From NCBI GenBank assembly GCA_021736745.1, contig JAIPFG010000195.1, forward strand, positions 1 to 6,163: DNA of 6,163 nt, read 5' to 3'. Every line of letters starts with the position of its first letter. The stretch's first letter is position 1. The position numbers were made by a program, and so were the translations under genes. The notes under the pieces were generated by a model that worked only from the letters and a program-made list of their open reading frames with translations, did no database searches and was not told where the DNA came from. Source of the DNA: Pseudomonadales bacterium (GTDB lineage Bacteria; Pseudomonadota; Gammaproteobacteria; Pseudomonadales; IMCC2047). This document shows, piece after piece, positions 1 to 5,889 of the stretch.

Positions 1-224
1 TCGATAAACTCCACAATATGGCAAACGCTCTTGTGCTCTATCAAACGCTGGATTCTGACCAAATTAATGACATTATGGAGGGCAAAGCGCCACGGCCGCC
101 CTCAGATTGGGATGAAGGAGCACCCGGTGCATCGGGTATGACAGACGACAAATCAGACAGTAAAGATAATGCGGATGAGGCGAAGCTTAAAGGGTCGCCG
201 GGGAAGCCCGCCAGCGAACATTAA
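1..224 (+). CDS. ftsH: ATP-dependent zinc metalloprotease FtsH, C-terminal end (partial)
   Basis: This is the 3' end of a gene that begins outside the window; the reading frame is open from base 3 and stops with TAA at 222-224. FtsH is a membrane-anchored AAA+ protease that degrades misassembled membrane proteins and regulatory substrates. Only the end of the peptidase domain and the tail are visible. The run DKLHNMANALVLYQTLDSDQ followed by INDIMEGKAPRPPSDW closely follows the family's C-terminal pattern (an LxxYETID.xQIdDIM-like helix, then R.P..W). After it comes a hydrophilic, charged, probably disordered tail of about 35 residues rich in D, K, G and S, as is common and poorly conserved in FtsH. 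The catalytic HExxH and AAA motifs lie upstream and cannot be checked. The gene sits immediately upstream of folP, the usual ftsH-folP-glmM order. The in-frame ATG at 18 is internal and not a start. Confidence 0.95.
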   Translation, partial: DKLHNMANALVLYQTLDSDQINDIMEGKAPRPPSDWDEGAPGASGMTDDKSDSKDNADEAKLKGSPGKPASEH

Positions 225-245
225 ACCTCTCATTTAAGCCATTAT

Positions 246-1130
246 ATGGCGCAGAACCTTATTCAACCGGAACCACCGCAGAAGTTAAATTGTGGTGGTT
301 CTCTGCTTGACCTTTCAGCCCCGCAGGTGATGGGGGTACTCAATATTACACCCGATTCATTTTCCGATGGCGGCAGCTATTTCCGCGATAACACTTTACG
401 TCTCGATAAAGCGTTAGCCCGTGCGGAACAGATGTTTGTCGAAGGTGCGGCAATTATTGATGTGGGGGGCGAATCCACTCGACCCGGCGCGGAGACAGTT
501 AGCGAACAGGAAGAGTTGGATCGGGTCATTCCGGTCATCGAAGCCATTGCTAAAAATATACCGGCTATTATTTCGGTAGATACAAGCTCTCCACAAGTGA
601 TGTTGGATTCGGCTAAGGTAGGTGCGGGTTTAATTAATGATGTCCGTGCCTTAACTCGAGAAGGAGCACTTTTGGCGGCTGTAAAAACTGGGTTGCCCGT
701 CTGTCTTATGCATATGCTCAAGCAGCCTGATACAATGCAACAGGCCCCTATCTATCAGAATGTCGTCACTGAAATCTATTCGTATTTGGAAGCCCGTTTA
801 TTGGATTGTATAGGCGCAGGTATTGCCCAGGAAAAGTTGCTGGTGGACCCTGGTATTGGTTTTGGAAAAACGCTGCAACATAACCTACAGTTAATGAGCC
901 ATTTGCAAGTCTTTAGCGGCCTTAAGGCGCCGCTTTTGATTGGCGTGTCACGCAAAAGCATGATTGGTCAAATTTTGGACAAGCCAACGGAACAAAGGCT
1001 ATACGGAAGTTTGGCCGCGGCAACTTTGGCTGTAGCACAAGGCGCAAAAATTATTCGATGCCACGATATTGCAGCAACCCTGGATGCGGTCCGGGTGGCA
1101 AGCGCAATAACTAAGGCAGGAAGCGATTAG
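246..1130 (+). CDS. folP: Dihydropteroate synthase
   Basis: The enzyme condenses p-aminobenzoate with 6-hydroxymethyl-7,8-dihydropterin diphosphate to give dihydropteroate in cytoplasmic folate synthesis; it is the sulfonamide target. The 294-residue product has all the family signatures of the TIM barrel in order: VMGVLNITPDSFSDGG at 28-43, DVGGESTRPGA at 72-82, SVDTSSP at 110-116, INDV at 130-133, LMHMLKQPDTMQ at 154-165, DPGIGFGKT at 201-209, GVSRKSMIG at 233-241 and RCHDIAAT at 271-278. The length is slightly above the E. coli enzyme (about 282), the excess being an N-terminal extension before the first strand. The ATG at 246 lies 21 bases after the ftsH stop. It has no clear Shine-Dalgarno sequence, so translation may depend on coupling with ftsH. 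No later in-frame start would keep the first motif intact with its strand. The gene looks intact and is probably co-transcribed with ftsH and glmM. Confidence 0.97.
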   Translation: MAQNLIQPEPPQKLNCGGSLLDLSAPQVMGVLNITPDSFSDGGSYFRDNTLRLDKALARAEQMFVEGAAIIDVGGESTRPGAETVSEQEELDRVIPVIEAIAKNIPAIISVDTSSPQVMLDSAKVGAGLINDVRALTREGALLAAVKTGLPVCLMHMLKQPDTMQQAPIYQNVVTEIYSYLEARLLDCIGAGIAQEKLLVDPGIGFGKTLQHNLQLMSHLQVFSGLKAPLLIGVSRKSMIGQILDKPTEQRLYGSLAAATLAVAQGAKIIRCHDIAATLDAVRVASAITKAGSD

Positions 1131-1138
1131 GAATTATT

Positions 1139-2476
1139 ATGAGTAAAAAGTACTTTGGAACGGACGGTATTCGTGGCAGAGTGGGGGAGGCACCAATCAC
1201 AGCTGAGTTTATGCTCCGGTTGGGTTGGGCTGCCGGACGGGTATTTGCTAAAAAAGGCTACAGCCATATTCTCATCGGTAAAGATACTAGGATATCAGGC
1301 TATATGTTTGAGTCGGCGTTGGAAGCGGGGATTATTTCTGCGGGCGTTAATATCAGCATGTTAGGCCCTATGCCAACGCCAGCCATTGCCTACCTGACGA
1401 GAACCTTTCATGCTCAGGCGGGTATTGTGATCAGCGCATCCCATAACCCCTATTATGATAATGGCATTAAATTTTTTTCCGGAGAAGGGAAAAAGCTGCC
1501 GGATGAAATAGAGTTTGCAATTGAAGCGGAACTCGAAAACTCGCTTTATACCGTAGAATCCCATGCCTTGGGTAAAGCAACGCGTATCCCTGATGCCGCA
1601 GGCCGCTATATTGAGTTTTGCAAAAGCACCGCACCGGCAGGGATTGAGCTCAATGGATTAAAGCTGGCGGTCGATTGTGCTCATGGCGCAACCTATCATA
1701 TCGCCCCATCGGTATTTAAGGAGCTGGGTGCTACCGTAAGGACGATGGGGGTTAACCCGGACGGGTTAAACATTAATGAAAATTGTGGATCAACCAAACC
1801 TGAATTATTACGGCAAATGGTTTTGGAACAAGGCTGTGATCTGGGTATTGCTTTTGATGGGGATGGCGACCGAGTGATGATGGTTGATCATAAAGGAGAG
1901 ACGCTGGATGGCGATGAGCTGATATACATAATTGCGGATCAGCGGCATCGAGAAAATAGGTTGCGTGGGGGTGTGGTCGGTACCCTCATGAGTAATTTGG
2001 GGATGGAGCTGGCATTAAAGGCAATGGGGATTCCTTTCGAGCGTGCGCAAGTGGGCGATCGATATGTGCTTGAGCAATTGGTAAAGCAGGATTGGCAGCT
2101 GGGGGGGGAGTCCTCCGGCCATATTATCTGTCTTGATAAAGTCACTACCGGAGATGGCATCGTTGCTGCGCTTCAAGTTTTGGGGGCAATGTCGAGAAGC
2201 GGAAAGTCATTGCATGCGCTCAAGCAAGGCATGAAAAAAATGCCGCAAACAATGGTTAATGTACGGTTGGCGCAGCGCGGCGACCCTACGCAGGATCCGG
2301 TTGTGCAGAAAGCAGTTACTCACACCGAACAAAAACTGGGTGATCAGGGACGAGTGTTGCTACGCCTATCAGGAACCGAACCCCTGGTTAGAGTTATGGT
2401 AGAAGGAGAGGATGAGGCGCTGGTTTGCCAGTTGGCGAACGATTTGGCGGGTTCGGTGCAAAAAGCCATGAGTTAA
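1139..2476 (+). CDS. glmM: Phosphoglucosamine mutase
   Basis: The enzyme interconverts glucosamine-6-phosphate and glucosamine-1-phosphate, on the route to UDP-N-acetylglucosamine for peptidoglycan and lipopolysaccharide. The 445-residue length is normal. It starts MSKKYFGTDGIRG, the usual GlmM N-terminus. The catalytic phosphoserine loop ISASHNP is at 98-104 with the active serine at S101, the metal-binding loop DGDGDR at 240-245, the sugar-binding loop GGESSGH at 322-328 and the phosphate-binding loop RLSGTEPLVRVM at 409-420. These are the four active-site loops of the alpha-D-phosphohexomutase superfamily. The MSKKYFGTDGIRG start, with folP next door, argues for GlmM over ManB or Pgm. The ATG is 8 bases after the folP stop. 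Its ribosome site AGGA (1129-1132) overlaps that stop codon, which suggests coupled translation. Nothing is missing or odd. Confidence 0.98.
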   Translation: MSKKYFGTDGIRGRVGEAPITAEFMLRLGWAAGRVFAKKGYSHILIGKDTRISGYMFESALEAGIISAGVNISMLGPMPTPAIAYLTRTFHAQAGIVISASHNPYYDNGIKFFSGEGKKLPDEIEFAIEAELENSLYTVESHALGKATRIPDAAGRYIEFCKSTAPAGIELNGLKLAVDCAHGATYHIAPSVFKELGATVRTMGVNPDGLNINENCGSTKPELLRQMVLEQGCDLGIAFDGDGDRVMMVDHKGETLDGDELIYIIADQRHRENRLRGGVVGTLMSNLGMELALKAMGIPFERAQVGDRYVLEQLVKQDWQLGGESSGHIICLDKVTTGDGIVAALQVLGAMSRSGKSLHALKQGMKKMPQTMVNVRLAQRGDPTQDPVVQKAVTHTEQKLGDQGRVLLRLSGTEPLVRVMVEGEDEALVCQLANDLAGSVQKAMS

Positions 2477-2611
2477 AAATGACAACAGGCCACTTAGAGA
2501 TAGCCATTTCGCAGAATTGTTTAATCTATAGAAAGAGGGCTGGCAACTGGCTTGTAAGTTAGCTTCAACTTAGATAGTATTGGCGCCCTTCGCAAAAGGT
2601 GCAATAGATTG
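2477..2611. other. glmM-tpiA intergenic region
   Basis: These 135 bases hold no gene that I can support. No rho-independent terminator with a T-run follows glmM, so some read-through into tpiA is possible. The right half has a promoter-like sequence (separate entry). Just before the tpiA start is a possible short hairpin, GCGCC (2584-2588) pairing with GGTGC (2598-2602), which would cover part of the ribosome site. That pairing includes a G-T pair and is weak. Confidence 0.5.
2552..2580 (+). promoter_or_regulatory. Putative sigma70-type promoter for tpiA-secG-tRNA-Leu
   Basis: TTGTAA at 2552-2557 and TAGTAT at 2575-2580 are separated by 17 bases, which is the ideal spacing. A GC-rich stretch, TGGCGCCC, follows the -10, as in discriminators of promoters tied to growth rate. 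A small inverted repeat AAGTT/AACTT (2556-2560 and 2567-2571) lies across the spacer. The position about 30 bases upstream of tpiA, within the only sizeable gap of the left gene block, fits a promoter. This is by-eye matching only. Confidence 0.45.
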
Positions 2612-3361
2612 ATGCGACGTAGACGGGTTATCGCAAACTGGAAAATGAATGGTGATAAGACCATTGTTGATCATTTGTTGGGAGCCTTGAAAAATAATTG
2701 TAAGAATATCACCAGTGAACTGATTGTTTGTCCGCCGGCGGTTTATTTAGCGCAGGCGCAAGGACTTCTGGTTGGCACTACGATTGGTTTAGGCGCGCAA
2801 AACGTCAATGCTAATCGATCGGGCGCATATACGGGAGAAATTTCCGTATCCATGTTGCAGGAGTTTGGTTGTGGTCATGTCCTCGTGGGGCACTCCGAGC
2901 GACGCAGTTTATTTGCAGAAACTGACCAGGATGTTGCGGAAAAGTTTAAAGCGGTGGTCAATGCTGGTTTGAGACCGGTGCTTTGTGTCGGTGAGAGTGA
3001 GCACGAAAGAAATATCGGTAGCACCGATGAGGTGGTTTTAAGGCAGCTTGATGCGGTGGTGAATACGGCCGGTATAGAGAGTTTTTCTCAAGCAATAGTT
3101 GCCTATGAGCCGGTTTGGGCGATTGGGACGGGGAACACCGCCACGCCAGAACAGGCACAAGAAGTACATCGATTGCTTCGAAAGCATATTGAGTTGTTAT
3201 CGATGGAAATTGCGACGCAACTGCCTATCTTATATGGTGGAAGCGTTAACCCGGAAAACGCAGCAAGTTTGTTTGCGATGTCCGATATAGATGGTGGTCT
3301 GGTAGGTGGCGCATCGCTTGATAGCCAGGCCTTTACTGCGATCTGTAACGCAGCGGGATAA
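2612..3361 (+). CDS. tpiA: Triosephosphate isomerase
   Basis: The enzyme interconverts dihydroxyacetone phosphate and glyceraldehyde-3-phosphate in glycolysis and gluconeogenesis. From the ATG at 2612 the product is 249 residues, the usual bacterial length. Active-site residues are all visible: N9 and K11 in ANWKMNG, the electrophile H94 in VGHSERR (92-98), the catalytic base E166 in AYEPVWAIGTG (164-174, running into flexible loop 6), and the phosphate-binding YGGSVN (208-213) and GGLVGGASL (228-236). The start was chosen because MRRRRVIANWKMNG aligns with the family start (MRxxxVxGNWKMxG type). A TTG directly before it (2609) is in frame and sits 8 bases from the weak ribosome site AAGGT (2596-2600), so initiation one codon earlier is possible. 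secG follows after 3 bases, so the two are probably co-transcribed. Confidence 0.97.
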   Translation: MRRRRVIANWKMNGDKTIVDHLLGALKNNCKNITSELIVCPPAVYLAQAQGLLVGTTIGLGAQNVNANRSGAYTGEISVSMLQEFGCGHVLVGHSERRSLFAETDQDVAEKFKAVVNAGLRPVLCVGESEHERNIGSTDEVVLRQLDAVVNTAGIESFSQAIVAYEPVWAIGTGNTATPEQAQEVHRLLRKHIELLSMEIATQLPILYGGSVNPENAASLFAMSDIDGGLVGGASLDSQAFTAICNAAG

Positions 3362-3364
3362 ATA

Positions 3365-3763
3365 ATGGAAAGTTTAATATTAATTGTACATGTGCTGTTG
3401 GCCCTGGCCGTTATCGGTTTAGTGCTTCTCCAGCAAGGCAAAGGTGCTGATGCTGGTGCATCTTTTGGTGCTGGTGCATCGCAAACAGTGTTTGGAAGTC
3501 AAGGGTCGGGCAATTTTTTGACTCGAACGACGGCGATCTTAGCGACCTTATTTTTTATCACAAGTTTTGCTTTAGCGGTTTATGCCAAACAAAAAGCAAC
3601 CATGGAAGGGGATCTCGGTTTTCCTGACCCTATTGTGGTTGAACAGAAACCGGATGCGGGGACCCAAGAGTCTCAGCCAGTCAGTGATGGTAACTTGCCG
3701 ACATTAGATGAAACATCGCCAAATAGTGCTTCTGATGCGGACTTGCCAAACATTGATGAATAG
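3365..3763 (+). CDS. secG: Preprotein translocase subunit SecG
   Basis: SecG is the small accessory subunit of the SecYEG inner-membrane channel and assists SecA-driven export. The 132-residue product has two hydrophobic segments, roughly residues 3-22 and 53-73. Between them is the conserved glycine-rich cytoplasmic loop LQQGKGADAGASFGAGAS followed by QTVFGSQGSGNFL, diagnostic for the family. After the second segment a hydrophilic, acidic tail of about 55 residues follows, longer than in E. coli SecG (110 residues in total). It contains a near-duplicate, SDGNLPTLDE at 107-116 and SDADLPNIDE at 123-132. The ATG lies 3 bases after the tpiA stop, with only a weak GGGA ribosome site at the tpiA end, so translational coupling is likely. 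The neighbours tpiA and tRNA-Leu match the common gammaproteobacterial order. Confidence 0.96.
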   Translation: MESLILIVHVLLALAVIGLVLLQQGKGADAGASFGAGASQTVFGSQGSGNFLTRTTAILATLFFITSFALAVYAKQKATMEGDLGFPDPIVVEQKPDAGTQESQPVSDGNLPTLDETSPNSASDADLPNIDE

Positions 3764-3770
3764 AAAATTA

Positions 3771-3856
3771 GCCGAAGTGGTGGAATTGGTAGACACGCTA
3801 TCTTGAGGGGGTAGTGACCTACGGTCGTGCGGGTTCAAGTCCCGCCTTCGGCACCA
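3771..3856 (+). tRNA. tRNA-Leu, anticodon GAG
   Basis: An 86-base class II tRNA gene with CCA encoded. The acceptor stem is GCCGAAG (3771-3777) with CTTCGGC (3846-3852), and the discriminator is A3853. The anticodon stem CTATC/GGTAG (3798-3802, 3810-3814) closes the loop TTGAGGG, giving anticodon GAG at 3805-3807, which reads CUC/CUU leucine codons. A long variable arm (GACC-TAC-GGTC) and the T-arm GCGGG-TTCAAGT-CCCGC complete the leucine fold. It starts 7 bases after the secG stop, equivalent to leuU behind secG in E. coli. It is therefore most likely cut out of the secG transcript. Confidence 0.97.
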
Positions 3857-3980
3857 ATTGCGATTGAGAATTTCAAAGGCTTAAGCCCTTATTGCTAGTG
3901 CATAATGTAATGAGTTTGTTGGTCATTAGTCGCCTGTTGTTGAATAGTTGCGTTAAACATGAAAACTTGGGCGTTGACAC

Positions 3981-4009
3981 TTGACCGGCCGCATTCTGCT
4001 CCCTATAAT
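3981..4009 (+). promoter_or_regulatory. Putative strong sigma70 promoter for the initiator tRNA
   Basis: TTGACC at 3981-3986 and a perfect TATAAT at 4004-4009 are 17 bases apart, followed by a GC-containing discriminator (CCGTC). A perfect TTGACA at 3974-3979 lies just upstream but is 24 bases from the -10, too far to be its partner. Transcription would start near 4016 and leave a leader of roughly 119 bases before the mature tRNA 5' end at 4135. Confidence 0.7.
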
Positions 4010-4093
4010 CCGTCTTCCTTTTTAAGTAGATGACCAAGTTTGGTTTAAACCATATTTAAAAAGTGGTTTCTGATTTTAGCAAGTGATCACTCG

Positions 4094-4122
4094 ATACTTA
4101 GCCCTGCCAGGAGGCTAAGTAT
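4094..4122 (+). other. Hairpin upstream of initiator tRNA
   Basis: ATACTTAGCC (4094-4103) and GGCTAAGTAT (4113-4122) pair perfectly over 10 bp around a 9-base loop. The following bases are TTTTAAG, so the T-run is only moderate. It could end transcripts arriving from secG-tRNA-Leu as a weak terminator, attenuate the tRNA transcript from the promoter at 3981-4009, or be a processing structure 12 bases before the mature tRNA 5' end. The sequence alone does not decide between these. Confidence 0.55.
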
Positions 4123-4134
4123 TTTAAGAATTGT

Positions 4135-4211
<77 letters not shown>

Positions 4212-4216
4212 AATCT

Positions 4217-4247
4217 AAAGGCTTACGTTTCGACGTAAGCCTTTTTT
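4217..4247 (+). terminator. Rho-independent terminator after initiator tRNA
   Basis: AAAGGCTTACGT (4217-4228) and ACGTAAGCCTTT (4233-4244) form a perfect 12-bp stem around a TTCG loop, running into six T (4242-4247). The stem starts 6 bases after the CCA of the tRNA. It closes the transcription unit on the plus strand. On the minus strand only three T follow the stem, so it would work poorly for the leftward hpaR unit. Confidence 0.92.
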
Positions 4248-4476
4248 GTTGGATCAGAGAAAAGGTGGGCGAATACTTTAAGGTTCATTGGCTTGCCAGA
4301 CTGTCTCTAAAGTTGTGGTAGCAATGGAAGAGTAAAAATATATAAGAGACACTGGAATGACTGGTACTTTGATTGGCTCAGCCGATAATCTGGCGGGGCT
4401 GGTTATCACAGTGAATGGACCTGTTTATATTGGCGCCCATTAAGCCTGAAATTAGGGCCGTAGGGTATTTTCGGGA
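4248..4476. other. Intergenic region at the junction with the catabolic genes
   Basis: These 229 bases lie between the tRNA terminator and the convergent end of the MarR-family gene. I find no gene that I would call. A 28-codon ATG frame exists at 4357-4443 but has a poor ribosome site and no recognisable product. An imperfect inverted repeat spans 4296-4355. A promoter-like sequence (TTATCA, 17 bases, TATATT, then GGCGCC) is at 4403-4436. No tRNA fragment matching the initiator tRNA 3' end and no transposase remnant was seen. No terminator for the leftward genes is evident. Confidence 0.5.
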
Positions 4477-4959
4477 TCAGTTATCTTTAAGTTCAGTCCG
4501 TGACTCTTGCTCGGCTGCTCCCTGGTTCAACTTTTCGGTAAGCTCGTCGAGAAGTTCATAGAGCAACTCCAGCTTGCCATAACCGAACGCATCGGTAATA
4601 CGTTGGTAGCGTGCTTCAGACTGGGGTGCCATTAGGTTTACCAGCTTGATCCCGTCCTCAGTGATGCTGATTAAGGAGCGTCGTTGATCATGCTCTGATA
4701 TGCGCCTTTTCACTAGTCCTCTTTTGTCCAGAAATTGAACGATACGCGATAAGCTGGGCATCAGCAAAAAGCATCGCTCGGCCAGCGTGGTCATTTCAAT
4801 ATCGGGTGCGTCGCTTTGTGCCGTGTCGTATAGCGCGCGTAACACGCGCCACTGTTGCGGCGACAGGTCGTGCTCGCGCAGATGGGGGATAAAGTTTCTC
4901 ATTACTGCTTCGCGGGCGCGCAATAATGACATGGGCAGTGAACGTCTAAACTCTCTCAT
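4477..4959 (-). CDS. hpaR: MarR-family repressor, HpaR-like
   Basis: A 160-residue winged-helix regulator of the MarR family. The N-terminus (MSLLRAREAVMRNFIPHLRE followed by HDLSPQQWRVLRAL) closely resembles HpaR, the repressor of homoprotocatechuate degradation in E. coli. The DNA-binding region spans about residues 34-102, with a recognition-helix stretch MPSLSRIVQFLDKRGLVKRR (67-86) and the wing DQRRSLISITEDG (91-103) carrying the D-x-R-R signature. A long C-terminal helix (about 117-147) would serve dimerisation. The ATG at 4959 was chosen because it matches the family start. A longer open frame up to 5124 reads basic low-complexity sequence overlapping the upstream gene and is spurious. 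The start is 2 bases after the preceding stop, with GAGGAG inside that gene's last codons as ribosome site, so the two are co-transcribed and likely coupled. It presumably represses the divergent promoters at 5826-5984. The effector is not readable from sequence, and assignment to HpaR rather than another aromatic-acid MarR is inferred. Confidence 0.86.
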   Translation of the reverse strand: MREFRRSLPMSLLRAREAVMRNFIPHLREHDLSPQQWRVLRALYDTAQSDAPDIEMTTLAERCFLLMPSLSRIVQFLDKRGLVKRRISEHDQRRSLISITEDGIKLVNLMAPQSEARYQRITDAFGYGKLELLYELLDELTEKLNQGAAEQESRTELKDN

Positions 4960-4961
4960 GG

Positions 4962-5825
4962 TTACTTTATCTCCTCGTCTATCACACCATTGCGAAGTGT
5001 GCCGACACCGGCTACTTCTACTTCGACAATGTCGCCCGGTTTTAGAAATATTGGTGGGTCGAACCGGGCGCCGGCCCCGTTGGGAGTACCGGTGGCGATG
5101 AGATCGCCCGGCTTTAATTCGCAAAAAATGGAGAGGTACTCAATAATATAGGCGATGGGAAACATCATGTTGGCAGTGCTGTCGTCCTGGCGGAGTTCAC
5201 CGTTAACCCTGGTAGTAATATGCATATTTTCATAGTCAGAAACGCCGAATTCGTCGCTACTGACCAGCCATGGGCCGATGGCGCCGGAGTGCATAAAGTT
5301 TTTGCCTTGTGTAACGTTAAATTTGGCATGGCGAACCCAGTCACGCAGGGTTCCTTCGTTCATTACGGTGAGTCCTGCAATATGCTGGTAGGCATCCTCT
5401 TGCTTGATGCGCCGTCCGGGCTTGCCGATTACCACAACGATTTCGCCTTCGTAGTCTAGTTGATGTGATTCCGGCGGTCTAACCAATGGTTGGTTGTGTC
5501 CAGTAAAGGAATCAGGGAATCTGATAAATACGCTGGGCTTGGAAGGGGTATCGCTACCGTCTTTGTACTCAGCATTGCGGTTAGCGTAATTGACACCGAT
5601 GCAGAGTATTTTTTCAGGCTGATCGACTGGGGGCAGTAGTGTCACCTGTTCCAGAGGTACCGTGGGTTGGGTTCCTATCTGTATGGTGCCCAGGGCATTT
5701 GCTGCAATGGCGTCTTTCATGGTTGGCCACTGGCTGGAGAGGTCGTTTACATAATGGCCGCCGTCACGCTCAATAATGGCGCCCCAGCTTTTTTGGCCGT
5801 GGATTTTGTAGGTGGCAAACCGCAC
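4962..5825 (-). CDS. Fumarylacetoacetate hydrolase family protein (probable aromatic meta-cleavage hydrolase/isomerase)
   Basis: A 287-residue cytoplasmic, metal-dependent enzyme of the FAH superfamily, which includes fumarylpyruvate and acylpyruvate hydrolases and the HpaG isomerase/decarboxylase. The N-terminal part (1-70) is the small capping region. The catalytic part starts at KILCIGVNYANRNAEY (72-87), then PSVFIRFPDSFTGH (97-110), the metal-binding DYEGEIVVVIG (124-134; ligands E126 and E128), GLTVMNEGTLRDWVRH (151-166), TQGKNF (172-177), GPWLVSSDEF (184-193), TGTPNGAG (245-252) and LKPGDIVEVEVAGVGTLRN (261-279). The third ligand, usually Asp in an ND-x-x-x-RD motif, aligns with E157 here, a variant I associate with a known subfamily. 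The start is GTG at 5825-5823: GGAGGA (5836-5831) lies 5 bases before it, whereas the in-frame ATG at 5843 has no ribosome site and would place that motif inside the gene. With hpaR downstream and an aldehyde dehydrogenase divergent, a role in homoprotocatechuate-type ring-cleavage is likely. The exact substrate is unknown. Confidence 0.85.
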   Translation of the reverse strand: MRFATYKIHGQKSWGAIIERDGGHYVNDLSSQWPTMKDAIAANALGTIQIGTQPTVPLEQVTLLPPVDQPEKILCIGVNYANRNAEYKDGSDTPSKPSVFIRFPDSFTGHNQPLVRPPESHQLDYEGEIVVVIGKPGRRIKQEDAYQHIAGLTVMNEGTLRDWVRHAKFNVTQGKNFMHSGAIGPWLVSSDEFGVSDYENMHITTRVNGELRQDDSTANMMFPIAYIIEYLSIFCELKPGDLIATGTPNGAGARFDPPIFLKPGDIVEVEVAGVGTLRNGVIDEEIK

Positions 5826-5830
5826 TATCT

Positions 5831-5836
5831 TCCTCC
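5831..5836 (-). promoter_or_regulatory. Ribosome binding site that fixes the GTG start of the FAH-family gene
   Basis: GGAGGA on the minus strand lies 5 bases upstream of GTG at 5825-5823. It falls inside the frame that would begin at the ATG at 5843. Strong complementarity to the 16S tail and ideal spacing favour the GTG, and the product then starts MRFATYKIHG, typical of the family. Confidence 0.8.
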
Positions 5837-5849
5837 GCAACATAATAAA

Positions 5850-5860
5850 TTAACGCATTA
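5850..5860. promoter_or_regulatory. Candidate MarR/HpaR operator A
   Basis: TTAACGCATTA lies directly downstream of the leftward -10. It shares 10 of 11 bases with the element at 5945-5955. It is near-palindromic, and with the next base it reads TTAA-CGCA-TTAA. Its link to the HpaR-like protein is inferred from position and recurrence. Confidence 0.5.
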
Positions 5861-5889
5861 AGTATAATTACATAATTTTGACAATTCAA
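5861..5889 (-). promoter_or_regulatory. Putative promoter of the FAH-hpaR unit
   Basis: On the minus strand TTGAAT (5889-5884) and TATACT (5866-5861) are 17 bases apart. Transcription would start near 5854 and give a leader of roughly 29 bases before the GTG start. The predicted start point falls inside the TTAACGCATTA element at 5850-5860, the classic place for a repressor site. Confidence 0.6.

Larger units (their letters stand above)
3857..4134. other. Intergenic region between the two tRNA genes
   Basis: These 278 bases show no credible coding sequence on either strand. They hold a sigma70-type promoter (3981-4009), a 12-bp perfect palindrome TGGTTTAAACCA (4041-4052), a 10-bp palindrome AGTGATCACT (4082-4091) and a perfect 10-bp hairpin (4094-4122). 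A short loopless palindrome, GGCTTAAGCC, lies just after tRNA-Leu (around 3878-3887). It has no T-run, so I do not call it a terminator. Confidence 0.6.

Noticed and set aside
377..721. Minus-strand open frames inside folP, glmM and tpiA, and plus-strand frames inside the FAH and MarR genes
   Set aside because: They are shadows of strongly supported genes, with no ribosome sites or family motifs.
3878..3887. GGCTTAAGCC after tRNA-Leu as a terminator
   Set aside because: It is a loopless palindrome with a short stem and no T-run.
3974..3979. Perfect TTGACA as the -35 of the initiator tRNA promoter
   Set aside because: It is 24 bases from TATAAT; TTGACC at 3981-3986 has the correct 17-base spacing.
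4357..4443. 28-codon ATG frame (MTGTLIGSADNLAG...)
   Set aside because: It has no good ribosome site and no recognisable product, and its length is within chance. It could be a small peptide gene only if conserved in relatives.
4212..4476. Integration site duplicate of the initiator tRNA 3' end
   Set aside because: No stretch resembling the tRNA 3' half was found within the window; a distal copy would lie outside it.
4960..5124. Upstream extension of the MarR-family frame by 55 codons
   Set aside because: It overlaps the FAH-family gene in another frame, encodes basic low-complexity sequence unlike any MarR N-terminus, and the ATG at 4959 has a ribosome site and matches HpaR.
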